From: Pseudomonas fluorescens
GTDB taxonomy: Bacteria; Pseudomonadota; Gammaproteobacteria; Pseudomonadales; Pseudomonadaceae
Direction: 5' to 3'
Assembly (NCBI RefSeq): GCF_001307155.1
Contig: NZ_CP012830.1
Coordinates: 3,222,501 to 3,286,500 of the forward strand
DNA: 64,000 nt
The notes under the pieces: model-generated
What the model was told of the DNA's origin: nothing
Databases searched by the model: none
What the model saw: only the letters and a program-made list of their open reading frames with translations
Program-made: the position numbers and the translations under genes
In this document: positions 1-10,813 of the stretch, in pieces
Layout of the letters: each line of letters opens with the position of its first letter
Position numbering within the stretch: position 1 is the first letter of the stretch

Positions 1-1753
<1,753 letters not shown>

Positions 1754-1912
1754 ATATAACACCCAAGCAATTTGCGAACTCGAAAGAGGCCAGATTGCGG
1801 TGTGTGAAGACGAAACGAACCGAAAGTTCGAGCTGCTCACAAACACCGAGATCTATCACATACCCAATTTGCTGAAGCGAGACCAACAGGTCACGACTCA
1901 GTACCCGAATTT

Positions 1913-2029
1913 CTTGACGACCATAGAGCATTGGAACCACCTGATCCCATCCCGAACTCAGCAGTGAAACGATGCATCGCCGATGGTAGTGTGGGGTTTC
2001 CCCATGTGAGAGTAGGTCATCGTCAAGAT
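1913..2029 (+). rRNA. rrf: 5S ribosomal RNA
   Basis: A 5S gene of about 116 nt, lying some 160 nt after 23S. The two ends pair (TTGACGACCATAG at the start, GGTCATCGTCAAG at the end), and the centre has the conserved GGAACCACCTGATCCCATCCCGAACTC-type loop. It is followed directly by a strong terminator, so this is the distal end of the rRNA operon and no tRNA follows it. Ends are accurate to about two bases. Confidence 0.96.
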
Positions 2030-2036
2030 TAAATTC

Positions 2037-2076
2037 CGAAACCCCAATTGCGAAAGCAGTTGGGGTTTTGTTTTGC
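2037..2076 (+). terminator. Rho-independent terminator of the rRNA operon
   Basis: Hairpin AACCCCAA...TTGGGGTT with a short loop followed by TTTTGTTTTG. It ends the rRNA transcript before the pqi-type operon. Confidence 0.9.
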
Positions 2077-2175
2077 CTGCGAGAAAGTTGATTCCGGAAT
2101 CCAGACAAATTTGCACAGTTATTTCTCGGCCAGAACACTAGAATAGGCCGGTCATTTTCAGAGCCCGAGCCCTTT

Positions 2176-2835
2176 ATGCCAGATTCGGTTGACGCCCCAG
2201 GGCTGTCAGATTTACCGCTGGACGACTTGGTGGCGTGTCATGAGTGCGATTTACTGATGCGCAAGCCGCAACTCGCTCATGGCGAGAAAGCCCTATGTCC
2301 ACGCTGTGGTTATGAGCTCTATGCCCACCGGCACAATGTCGTGGAACGTAGCCTCGCCTTAGTGATCGCCGCGCTGCTGTTGTATGTTCCGGCGAATTTT
2401 TTACCCATCATGCAACTCCATCTACTCGGGCAGTCGTCGCACGACACTGTCTGGAGTGGCGTCGTTGGCCTATTCGATACCGGGATGCAAGGCGTAGCGG
2501 TAGTGGTGTTTCTGTGCAGCATGGGAATCCCGTTGCTCAAGTTGCTCTGTCAGTTGTTGGTACTGCTGAGCGTTCGTTTTGATATAGGGCGCAGCTACGG
2601 CTTGCTGCTCTATCGCATCTATCACCATCTACGCGACTGGGGAATGCTCGAGGTCTATTTGATGGGCGTGCTGGTGGCCATCGTCAAACTGGCAGACCTT
2701 GCGTCGATAACGGTTGGCGTGGGTCTGGCGTGCTTTATCAGTTTGCTATTGGTACAGGTATTACTTGAGGTAGTGATGTCGCCTCATCAGATCTGGCAAG
2801 CGTTGTCAGGAGAGGATGCTCATGCGGGCAATTGA
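2176..2835 (+). CDS. PqiA-family integral membrane protein (first of a tandem pair)
   Basis: A 219-residue member of the paraquat-inducible protein A family, inner-membrane partner of MCE proteins in lipid traffic between the envelope membranes. It starts with a zinc-ribbon-like Cys-x2-Cys pair (CHECD near residue 21 and CPRCGYELY near 41), followed by four hydrophobic segments. Canonical PqiA/LetA (about 420 residues) carries two such units in one chain; here each unit is a separate gene. It overlaps the next PqiA gene by a few codons, and an MCE gene follows, so the three form one operon. The substrate is not visible from sequence. Confidence 0.88.
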   Translation: MPDSVDAPGLSDLPLDDLVACHECDLLMRKPQLAHGEKALCPRCGYELYAHRHNVVERSLALVIAALLLYVPANFLPIMQLHLLGQSSHDTVWSGVVGLFDTGMQGVAVVVFLCSMGIPLLKLLCQLLVLLSVRFDIGRSYGLLLYRIYHHLRDWGMLEVYLMGVLVAIVKLADLASITVGVGLACFISLLLVQVLLEVVMSPHQIWQALSGEDAHAGN

Positions 2836-3445
2836 TGCAGGCATTCTGATTTGTATCGAATGCCATGAGCTTAACAAGCAGGAACCGGACACCGACGAGC
2901 AGACATGTACTCGCTGTGGAGCACTGGTCCATGCGCGTCGCCCCAATAGTTTGATGCGCACCTGGGCGTTGCTGATTACCGCGGCGATTCTCTATATACC
3001 CGCTAATGTGTTGCCGATCATGACCGTCAGTACATTAGGACAGGGTGAAGGCGATACCATCATGTCCGGCGTGATCACCCTGGTTCAGCACGGAATGTTT
3101 CCGATTGCTGCTGTGGTGTTTGTCGCCAGTATTCTGGTACCGACCTTCAAATTGGTGGGCATCGCATTGCTGTTGTTTTCTGTACAGCGGCGTCAGCCTT
3201 TATCCGCACGGCAACGTATCGTGATGTATCGGTTTATCGAGTTCATTGGTCGATGGTCAATGCTGGATATTTTCGTGATCGCCATTCTGGTGGCGGTGGT
3301 GAACTTTGGTCGACTTGCCAGTATCGAGGCGAATCTCGGTGCGGTGGCCTTCGCCAGTGTGGTGATTTTAACAATGCTTGCTGCAGTAACTTTCGATCCC
3401 CGACTGATTTGGGATAACACGGAGTCGGACGACGACCATGACTGA
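2822..3445 (+). CDS. PqiA-family integral membrane protein (second of a tandem pair)
   Basis: A 207-residue PqiA unit with the same layout as its upstream neighbour: CIECHE and CTRCGALVH cysteine pairs near the N-terminus, then four membrane segments. An ATG at 2816 is in frame, but AGGAG at 2808 is better spaced for the ATG at 2822, so I use 2822; either way the start overlaps the end of the first PqiA gene, suggesting translational coupling. Its own end overlaps the MCE gene by 8 nt. Together the two proteins would equal one full-length PqiA/LetA. Confidence 0.87.
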   Translation: MRAIDAGILICIECHELNKQEPDTDEQTCTRCGALVHARRPNSLMRTWALLITAAILYIPANVLPIMTVSTLGQGEGDTIMSGVITLVQHGMFPIAAVVFVASILVPTFKLVGIALLLFSVQRRQPLSARQRIVMYRFIEFIGRWSMLDIFVIAILVAVVNFGRLASIEANLGAVAFASVVILTMLAAVTFDPRLIWDNTESDDDHD

Positions 3446-5741
3446 TTTGCCTAAAGCTAAAACTCGACCGGCCTCGAACTGGTCGGCCATTTGGGTTCTG
3501 CCCCTGATCGCCTTGATGATTGGCGGATGGCTGGGCTGGCGTGCCTACAATGAGACCGGCATCGAGGTTCAGGTTCGCTTCGAAAGTGGCGAAGGCATTC
3601 AGGTCAACAAGACCGAAGTTGTCTACAAAGGCATGCCGGTCGGCAAGGTAAAAAGCCTGGCGCTGGATGACGAGGGAAAAACCCGCGGGGTTATCGCTAC
3701 CATCGAAATGAACAAGGACGTCGAACAGTACCTGAAGACCAGCACGCGCTTCTGGCTGGTTAAGCCGAGCGTCACCCTGGCCGGGATTACTGGCCTGGAA
3801 ACGTTGGTTTCAGGTAACTACGTGGCGATCAGCCCGGGTGAGGGTGAGCCAAGCCGCAAGTTCACCGCCTTGACCAAAGAGCCACCGCTGTCTGACTCCA
3901 AGCCAGGCTTGCACTTGACCATCAAGGCTGATCGTCTGGGTTCCCTGAACCGTGGCAGTCCGGTGTTCTATAAGCAGATCCAGGTTGGCCAGGTGAAAAG
4001 CTACCTGCTGTCCGAAGACCAGAGCACCGTCGAGATCAAAGTCTTTATCGAGCCCACCTACGCCAACCTGGTGCGCAAACATACGCGCTTCTGGAATGCC
4101 AGCGGGATCAGCATTGACGCCAACCTGTCAGGGGTGAAAGTGCGCAGCGAGTCGCTGGCCAGTATCGTTGCGGGCGGTATCGCCTTCGCCACGCCGGACA
4201 ACCGCAAAGACAGCCCGCCCACCGATCCAAGCTTGCCGTTTCGTCTCTATGAAGACTTCGACGCCGCTCAGGCCGGTATTCGTGTCAAAGTGAAACTCAG
4301 CGACTTCGAAGGCCTGCAGGCCGGCCGCACACCCGTGATGTACAAAGGTATCCAGGTCGGTAACCTGAAAGCGCTCAAGATCGACCCGGACTTGTCCAGT
4401 GCCACGGCCGAGCTGACCCTTGATCCACTGGCCGAGGATTACCTGGTGACCGGGACTCAGTTCTGGGTGGTCAAACCTTCAATCTCGCTGGCCGGGATCA
4501 CCGGGTTGGAGGCGTTGGTCAAAGGTAACTACATTGCCGTGCGCCCAGGCGACAAGGGCGGCGCGCCGCAACGTGAATTCGAAGCCCGGCCGAAGCCGCC
4601 GCCGCTGGATCTGCGGTCTCCAGGTCTGCACCTGGTGCTGTTCACCGAAAATCTCGGTTCGCTGGAAGTCGGCAGCCCGATTCTCTACAAGCAGGTCAAG
4701 GTCGGGTCGGTGCAGAGCTATCAGTTCTCTCGTACCAAAAAGCAGTTGGTCATCGGTGTACACATCGAGAAGGAGTACGAAGGACTGGTCAACGCCTCGA
4801 CGCGATTCTGGAACGCCAGCGGAATTACCCTGACCGGTGGCCTCACCGGCGGGATTCAGGTCAAAAGTGAATCTCTGCAAAGCCTGATGGCCGGCGGTAT
4901 TGCGTTCGAAACACCGAAAGCTACGGCGCCGTTGCAGAAGCGGATTCCGCGTTTCCGTTTGTTCGCCAACCGTGACGAGGCGAGCCAGAAAGGCGCTGTA
5001 GTCACGATCAAAGTCGATCGTGCCGACGGTTTGCGTACCGGCACGCCGATTCGCTTCAAAGGTCTGGATGTCGGTAAGGTAGAAAGCGTCGACCTCAGTG
5101 ATGATCTGCAGTCGGTGCTGCTTACCGCACGGATCACCGAAGTGCCGGAGCGCATTGCTCGAGTCGGCAGCCAGTTCTGGGTGGTCAAGCCGGAATTGGG
5201 CCTGATCAAAACGTCCAACCTGGAAACCCTGGTCTCCGGGCAATACATCGAGGTTCAGCCCGCCGCGAAAAACCTTGGTCCACAGAAAAATTTCGTGGCA
5301 CTGGCCAATCCTCCAGAGTCTGTCAAGGAAGAGGCCGGTCTGAGTCTGGTGTTGAGCGCCGCTCGCCGTGGTTCGCTGAAAACCGGCGTGCCGGTGACTT
5401 ATCGTGAAATCACCGTCGGCAAAGTCACCGGCTATGAACTGGGTCAAACGGCGGATCGCGTGTTGGTCCACATCCTGATCGAGCCGAAGTACGCGCCGTT
5501 GGTACGCAGCGGAACACGTTTCTGGAACACCAGCGGCTTTGGCCTGGACTTCGGGCTGTTCAAAGGCGCAACGGTGCGGACCGAGTCGCTGGAGACGCTG
5601 ATCCAGGGCGGCATTGCGTTCGCTACTCCGGAAGGAGATCGCATGGGCAGTCCGGCACGGCCCGAGCAGACCTTTCCGCTTTTCGACAAGTTCGAAGATG
5701 AATGGCTGAGCTGGGCGCCGAAGATTTCCCTCGGTAAATAA
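3438..5741 (+). CDS. PqiB/LetB-like MCE (MlaD) protein with six MCE domains
   Basis: A 767-residue periplasm-spanning protein. One N-terminal membrane anchor (about residues 17-36) is followed by six MCE units, recognisable by the repeated pattern GLxV..G(S/T)P(V/I).YK...VG.V, beginning near residues 41, 157, 280, 396, 520 and 638. E. coli PqiB has three MCE domains and LetB/YebT seven, so this is an intermediate length. Known MCE proteins stack into hexameric tubes or rings carrying lipid between membranes; with the two upstream PqiA units it should form an inner-membrane-anchored lipid conduit. The last gene of the operon, followed by a bidirectional terminator. Confidence 0.9.
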   Translation: MTDLPKAKTRPASNWSAIWVLPLIALMIGGWLGWRAYNETGIEVQVRFESGEGIQVNKTEVVYKGMPVGKVKSLALDDEGKTRGVIATIEMNKDVEQYLKTSTRFWLVKPSVTLAGITGLETLVSGNYVAISPGEGEPSRKFTALTKEPPLSDSKPGLHLTIKADRLGSLNRGSPVFYKQIQVGQVKSYLLSEDQSTVEIKVFIEPTYANLVRKHTRFWNASGISIDANLSGVKVRSESLASIVAGGIAFATPDNRKDSPPTDPSLPFRLYEDFDAAQAGIRVKVKLSDFEGLQAGRTPVMYKGIQVGNLKALKIDPDLSSATAELTLDPLAEDYLVTGTQFWVVKPSISLAGITGLEALVKGNYIAVRPGDKGGAPQREFEARPKPPPLDLRSPGLHLVLFTENLGSLEVGSPILYKQVKVGSVQSYQFSRTKKQLVIGVHIEKEYEGLVNASTRFWNASGITLTGGLTGGIQVKSESLQSLMAGGIAFETPKATAPLQKRIPRFRLFANRDEASQKGAVVTIKVDRADGLRTGTPIRFKGLDVGKVESVDLSDDLQSVLLTARITEVPERIARVGSQFWVVKPELGLIKTSNLETLVSGQYIEVQPAAKNLGPQKNFVALANPPESVKEEAGLSLVLSAARRGSLKTGVPVTYREITVGKVTGYELGQTADRVLVHILIEPKYAPLVRSGTRFWNTSGFGLDFGLFKGATVRTESLETLIQGGIAFATPEGDRMGSPARPEQTFPLFDKFEDEWLSWAPKISLGK

Positions 5742-5756
5742 CTCGCAACGGCAACC

Positions 5757-5797
5757 ATAAAAAAGGCCGCGATCCATTGGATCGCGGCCTTTTTCGT
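5757..5797. terminator. Bidirectional terminator between the MCE operon and mksB
   Basis: Perfect stem AAAAAGGCCGCGATCC / GGATCGCGGCCTTTTT around a 4-nt loop. A-run on one side and T-run on the other let it serve both converging operons. Confidence 0.92.
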
Positions 5798-5816
5798 TAC
5801 GACGCCGGTAAAAGGA

Positions 5817-8657
5817 TCAGACCTCGTCCAGTTCCGGTTCAGTCGACTCAACGTTGACCGTCGCCTTCACCTCGTCATGCCGGCGAATGTACTTCCAGTC
5901 TGCCTCGTCGATGTAGATACCCTGCGGCCCGCTGCCACCTTCCAGGTCGATGGCAACACTGGCGCAGACCTGCGGCTTCACACTGGCGAGGATCGGTACG
6001 AAGCCCAGCTGCAAGCTGGTTTCCAGCAAGGCGGCCTGGTTTTTCTCGTCGATGTCCGCGGCCTCGTCGAGGTAGTACGGCAAACGTACACGCCCGGCCT
6101 GGTCGCGATCCATCAAGTGCAGCAACAAGTACATGTTGGTCAGCGCCTTGATGGTCATGGTGGTGCCGTTGGACGCCGCGCCATCGATGTCGGTGTGAAT
6201 CACCGGCTGGCCGTTGACCTTGGTGATTTCGAATGCCAGTTCGAACAGGTCCTTCAGGCCCAACTGGTTGTGGTTCGCAGCCACCAACCGTGCCAGGTAT
6301 TCCTTGGCTTCTTCGTTCTTGTTGTCCTGATCGGCGCTTTGACTCAGGTCGAACACCGACAGGGTTTCGCCTTCCTCATACTGACCTGCGCTGTGGATGA
6401 TCTGGTCGATGTGCTTGAGGGCTTCCTTGTTCGGCGCCAGCACGATGCGGAAGCTTTGCAGGTTGGAGACCTGACGTTTGTTGATCTCGCGGTTGAACAG
6501 CGCCAGTTGGTGTTCAAGGCTGTCGTAGTCGCTGCGAATGTTGCGCAGGGTCCGGGCGATGTCGGTTACCGCTGCACGACGCGCCTTGCCGAGGGTCAGG
6601 GCTTCGTCGGTGCGGTGCGCGTAAGCGTTGATCAGCAATTGCAGGCGACGCTCGACATCGTCTTCGCTGTCGAACTTGGCCACGCCCTTGAGGCGAACCT
6701 GCGCGTAAAGCGCTTCAATCTGCCCGTCGACACGCAGCAGGCCTTGCCAGCTGTCCTGATAGTCATTGAGCAGCGGCAGCAGGTTGTCCATGGAATCGTC
6801 GATCGGGTCCATGAACGGCGTACCGAACGGCAAGTCTGCCGGCAACAGCTGACGGCGGCGCAGGGCGTCGTCGAGAGTGCGTTGCTTGGCTTCCATGTCG
6901 CCGATCTGCCGGCCGACCAGTTGCAGCTTGGCCGACAGTTGCTGGACGCGTTCGGTGAAGGCATCGCTGGAACGCTTCAACTCGTCCTGCGCAGCTTCCA
7001 TTTGAGCCAGTTGCTCCAGCTTGTCGCCTTCCTCGGCGCTCAGGGTTTGCGAGCGGCGGAAGTCTTCCAGGGCTTTTTGCGCATCCAGCACTTGTTGGTA
7101 CAGCGCTTCGGTCTGGGTCTTGCTGGCCGCGCGGTCCGCCACGACGGCCGCTTGGGTTTTCAGTTGCTTGAGTTCTTTGTCCAGGCGGTCTTTCTGATCA
7201 CGCAGCGCGGCACGGTCGGCCAGGGCTTGCAGGGCCGGCGGCTCGATGTGCGACAGGTCGATGGACAGGCCCGGCACTTCGAAGCGCTCGCCCTTGAAGC
7301 CATCAAGGATCAGCTCCATGGATTTGACCCACTGGCCGTCTTCGTTCAGGGCAATGCCATGTTCGCCCAAGGGCAAGCTGAACAGCGCACTGTTGAACAG
7401 ACGCATCAGGCGTTCGACGTCCTGTTGCGAGAACTCTTCGCGCAAGCGGGCGTAGCTATTGTTGTCGGCGTGATCGAGTTGCTGCTTGACCGACTTCAGG
7501 CGTTTTTCCAGATCCCGCAGACGCTCTTCGAGGTCTTCGGCACTGAATTGACGGGACTGTGCCAGCGCACCGGCCAATTCATCGTGTGCGTCCTTGGCGG
7601 CGAGCAGTTGCTGTTCAAGCACCTTGACGTCATCGACCAGGGCGAAGCGATGCTTGAGCACCGACAACTCGCCCAGCCAGCGCTGGATGCCAGTGATTTC
7701 GCGCTCCAGGCGCATCAGTTCCTGAGTACCGCCGCGCTGATCGTTTTGCAGCGCGTCCTGTTCGTTGCGGTAGTGTTCGGCCTGAATCGTCAGCTCTTCC
7801 TTGCGTGCGCTGGCGTAGTCCGACCAGGTGCCGAGCAACGAGTCGAGCAACGGCGAGATGCGGTGCAACTTGCCGCGCAGGATGTTGCGCTGGGTCACGC
7901 CGGCAGCAAGCGCTTCGACCAACGGGCCGGCGGTGACCAGCGAGTTGTAATCCTGCTCCATGCGGCGCACGTCGCGGAAGGCTTCTTCGCAGGCGGCAAT
8001 GTAATCGACACTGCCGGAACGCAGGCTGTGTTCAAAGGCATCGAGGAACAGTTGCTTGAGCTTGGCCGCAGTGATTTCGCGCATGTGCAGCAGGTTGATG
8101 AACAGTGCGCGGAAAGTTTTCAGGCTCTGCTCGCTGGTGGAGCGCAGCGGGATCAGCGTCAGGTCCAACGGGACCGAGGTGTGGCCACCGACCAGCAAGC
8201 GGCGCAATTCATCCGGCTTGAGTTCGTAGGCTTTCAGGCCTTCGCGCTCAAGGTTGGTGAACAGCTCTTTCTGGCGCAGGCAGGTATCGTTTTTCTGGTA
8301 ATGGGCCAGGTCCAGTTTGCCCGCGTAGGCGAAAAACTGGTGACCGAACCCACCGCCCGGGCCACGTCCGACCACGCCAATCACGTGGGGACCGTGGGGC
8401 AGGGCGACTTCGACCAGGATGTAACTGGTGTCGGTGGCGAAATAGAAACGCCGCGATTGTTCCAGGCTGTACTTGCCGAAGCTCATGTCCGACATGCGCG
8501 CCAGGATCGGGAACTGCAAGGCGTTGATCGAGGCGGATTTACCGAGGTTGTTCGCGCCGTAGACCGACAGCGGCTCTTCCAGCGGGAACAAGCCGAGGCT
8601 GTAACCGGCGGTGTTCAAAAGGGCAAAGCGGCGGATGCCGTAGCGTTCCTTGCTCAT
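5817..8657 (-). CDS. mksB: MksB, SMC-like ATPase of the MksBEF condensin
   Basis: A 946-residue SMC-type chromosome-organising ATPase. The N-terminal Walker A-like motif GANNLGKS lies at residues 34-41, followed by long coiled-coil-rich arms (dense Leu/Glu/Gln/Arg heptads through the middle) and a C-terminal head with YYLDEAADID as probable Walker B region. The start ATG overlaps the mksE stop by 4 nt (ATGA), the usual coupling in mksFEB. The complex compacts DNA and backs up SMC-ScpAB in pseudomonads. No mksG (TOPRIM nuclease of the plasmid-defence type) follows; the operon ends at a terminator. Confidence 0.92.
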   Translation of the reverse strand: MSKERYGIRRFALLNTAGYSLGLFPLEEPLSVYGANNLGKSASINALQFPILARMSDMSFGKYSLEQSRRFYFATDTSYILVEVALPHGPHVIGVVGRGPGGGFGHQFFAYAGKLDLAHYQKNDTCLRQKELFTNLEREGLKAYELKPDELRRLLVGGHTSVPLDLTLIPLRSTSEQSLKTFRALFINLLHMREITAAKLKQLFLDAFEHSLRSGSVDYIAACEEAFRDVRRMEQDYNSLVTAGPLVEALAAGVTQRNILRGKLHRISPLLDSLLGTWSDYASARKEELTIQAEHYRNEQDALQNDQRGGTQELMRLEREITGIQRWLGELSVLKHRFALVDDVKVLEQQLLAAKDAHDELAGALAQSRQFSAEDLEERLRDLEKRLKSVKQQLDHADNNSYARLREEFSQQDVERLMRLFNSALFSLPLGEHGIALNEDGQWVKSMELILDGFKGERFEVPGLSIDLSHIEPPALQALADRAALRDQKDRLDKELKQLKTQAAVVADRAASKTQTEALYQQVLDAQKALEDFRRSQTLSAEEGDKLEQLAQMEAAQDELKRSSDAFTERVQQLSAKLQLVGRQIGDMEAKQRTLDDALRRRQLLPADLPFGTPFMDPIDDSMDNLLPLLNDYQDSWQGLLRVDGQIEALYAQVRLKGVAKFDSEDDVERRLQLLINAYAHRTDEALTLGKARRAAVTDIARTLRNIRSDYDSLEHQLALFNREINKRQVSNLQSFRIVLAPNKEALKHIDQIIHSAGQYEEGETLSVFDLSQSADQDNKNEEAKEYLARLVAANHNQLGLKDLFELAFEITKVNGQPVIHTDIDGAASNGTTMTIKALTNMYLLLHLMDRDQAGRVRLPYYLDEAADIDEKNQAALLETSLQLGFVPILASVKPQVCASVAIDLEGGSGPQGIYIDEADWKYIRRHDEVKATVNVESTEPELDEV

Positions 8658-9367
8658 GCGTCGAGCTCCTGTTCTTCGGCAATGGCACGCGCGAGCGCGT
8701 CTTCTTCGCTGTCTTCGGCGCTCTCTACCTCAAATTCTCTGAGATCCAGCGGATCATCGGTTTTCAGCAGTTTTTCGTCGCTGTCGTCATCGATCAGCAC
8801 TGGCACCGGCAATGGCAGCACGCTGTGCAAGCTGGCGGCCAGGTCGCGGTCTTGCTGGACCGACAGGCAAACGTCGAGGAAACGGTGCATCGGCGGCAGG
8901 AAACGGTAGATGCCGTTCTCTTCGCTGGCGAACCCGAGCTGGGTCATGCGGCGCATGATCTTTTCTTCGAGTTCTTCGACGGTCTGCACTTCGGCCTGAA
9001 TGAACAGGTCGCGGTATTTTTCCAGCAACGACGGCAGTTCATCGCGACCGAGGCTGCCGCCATCGAGGACGGCAATCGGATCGCGGCCCTGGTCAGCCAG
9101 ATGCTCGACGAGGATGAAGGTGAACAGTGCCAAGCGCTGGGCGGTCTTGTTCACCGCTGCAGCGGCGAGGTCCGGCACAAAGTAGTAGAAACCACGGGTG
9201 TCGCAGACCAGTTCAAACCCCAGGGCCTTGAACAGCGTGCGGTACTGGTCCTGAAAGTTCGACAGCTGCGCGTAGAGTTCAGGATCGCGACGGCTGACGT
9301 GGTAGCCCTTGAACAGCTCGCGAAAGATCGGCGCCAGCTGAGACAGTTCGGATAGATCAAGATGCAT
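8654..9367 (-). CDS. mksE: MksE, condensin accessory subunit
   Basis: About 237 residues from the preferred ATG at 9367 (an upstream in-frame ATG at 9400 would add 11 residues and increase overlap with mksF). MksE is a winged-helix KITE-type protein that bridges the kleisin MksF and the MksB heads. It overlaps mksF by 11 nt and mksB by 4 nt. The C-terminal 50 residues are strongly acidic (runs of Asp/Glu after a VPVLIDDDSDE segment). Confidence 0.9.
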   Translation of the reverse strand: MHLDLSELSQLAPIFRELFKGYHVSRRDPELYAQLSNFQDQYRTLFKALGFELVCDTRGFYYFVPDLAAAAVNKTAQRLALFTFILVEHLADQGRDPIAVLDGGSLGRDELPSLLEKYRDLFIQAEVQTVEELEEKIMRRMTQLGFASEENGIYRFLPPMHRFLDVCLSVQQDRDLAASLHSVLPLPVPVLIDDDSDEKLLKTDDPLDLREFEVESAEDSEEDALARAIAEEQELDA

Positions 9368-10634
9368 TAGATGTGCTCGCAGAATTCTCGGGCGCGTCAT
9401 CGCGGGCCGAGAGCAGGGCGAAGGAGCGCAGGCTGACCTGGTGCTCGTGAGTGTGGTAATCGCGGCGTTCCAGGCGCTCGCGCTTGAAGCGTTTTTCCCG
9501 TGATAGACGGGAGAACCAGTACAGCAACTCGTCGGTCGCGCCGTCCGGTTCCTGTTCCAGCAGCCAGGTCATCAAATCCGGCATCGGCAGCGCGTCTTCG
9601 CAGCGTTCGAGCATTTCCCGAACGGTGCGCGGTGCCCGCGGGGCTTCGCCTTTTTGGGTTTTGTGGGCCTTGGGGAAACGTGCCGGTTTTGGCTCGAAAC
9701 GCGCCAGTGCATAAACGTAGGCTTCGACCTGACTGGCGCTGCCGAGGAAGGTACTTTGCGGGCGGGTGAACATCGGCATCGCCGCTTGCGGCACTGCGTC
9801 GATGCCCTTGCGGCGGATCATCGACAGTGCCAGCGCCGCGCCACGGGTTACGGCGTTGTGCCGACGGGCCTCTTCACGCAGCGGCAGCAACAGCTCGCGA
9901 GCATGACGCAAGGTCAGTTGGGCGCTGGTCTGCATTTCGAGGATGCGCGCGTGGGTGCGCAGCAACATGTCGTCGTCGACCAGATGGCCGAGGCGCTGTT
10001 GTTCGCTGAGCATGCGCAGCAGCACGTTTTCAACCTTGCGCACGCCTTGCTCGAAGGCGCCGTCGGCGTTGACCAACTGAATCATCGGCTCGACGTATTC
10101 GTCCCACGTCGCCAGCACTTCGGCATAACGCTGACGCAGCGGAATCTGCCGGTCGCTGGTCTTGGCCCGCTCGGCAACGGCCACCAGGGCTTGTTCGTCG
10201 TTGGCGAGTTTTTTCAGGACATCGCGCACGCGCATGTCGAGCAAACGCAGCTGGCGTGCCAGATCATTGCCGTCGCGGATGTCGAAAGCGTCCTGAATGT
10301 AACCGGCCAGCCGCTCCAGATGGCGCAGGTAGGCTTCGATTTCCAGGCACAGGCCCAGACGGTGCTCACGGCGCAGGTAGGCGAGGAAGTCGTGAATCTG
10401 CGCGTTGAGCTCAAAACGGTTCGGGCTTTTGGCCACCGGAACCAGAATGTCGAGGCGGATCCACACGTCCAGCAGGCTGGTGATGTCCTGTGGCGTGCTG
10501 TCCAGTTGCTGGGCGGCCAGCTGTGAGCGCAGTTCGTTGAGGCTCAGGGTGCCTTGGTCGAAGTGCTCGCACAAAGGCTCCAGAAGTGCCCAGTGTTCGG
10601 CGAGGGCGCGCAAGACGCGCTTGGGTTCGATCAT
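9357..10634 (-). CDS. mksF: MksF, kleisin subunit of the MksBEF condensin
   Basis: A 425-residue protein from ATG 10634 (MIEPKRVLRALAEHW), the start typical of the family; the frame is open for 56 more codons upstream but that extension would lie in the divergent promoter region. Mostly alpha-helical with the winged-helix ends expected of a kleisin that closes the MksB dimer. It is the first gene of the leftward mksFEB operon and is divergent from holD-rimI across 180 nt. Confidence 0.88.
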   Translation of the reverse strand: MIEPKRVLRALAEHWALLEPLCEHFDQGTLSLNELRSQLAAQQLDSTPQDITSLLDVWIRLDILVPVAKSPNRFELNAQIHDFLAYLRREHRLGLCLEIEAYLRHLERLAGYIQDAFDIRDGNDLARQLRLLDMRVRDVLKKLANDEQALVAVAERAKTSDRQIPLRQRYAEVLATWDEYVEPMIQLVNADGAFEQGVRKVENVLLRMLSEQQRLGHLVDDDMLLRTHARILEMQTSAQLTLRHARELLLPLREEARRHNAVTRGAALALSMIRRKGIDAVPQAAMPMFTRPQSTFLGSASQVEAYVYALARFEPKPARFPKAHKTQKGEAPRAPRTVREMLERCEDALPMPDLMTWLLEQEPDGATDELLYWFSRLSREKRFKRERLERRDYHTHEHQVSLRSFALLSARDDAPENSASTSNAS

Positions 10635-10813
10635 TGGAATGGCCGGCTGGTTGGCGATTAAAAGCAGCGATTGTACTGCATCACGTGCGATGGGAATCAC
10701 TCTCGAGGCATCGACGGGACGGACAGCCGCTTTTCTATCGATCAACTGCGGGCGATCTTGAGCGAAGGGCGGTAGAATCCCTGCACTATCCGTTATCCAC
10801 AAGTGGCCGACCT

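Noticed and set aside
4479..5777. Open frame of about 430 codons on the minus strand opposite the MCE gene
   Set aside because: The MCE reading on the plus strand is unmistakable; the antisense product is Arg/Gln/Asp-rich without family features.
5877..8909. Open frame of about 1000 codons on the plus strand opposite mksB/mksE
   Set aside because: Antisense shadow of a GC-rich gene; rich in Gln, Val and Arg with no recognisable domain, and mksB and mksE are clearly real.
9654..10526. Long plus-strand frame opposite mksF
   Set aside because: Shadow of mksF; no ribosome site or domain.
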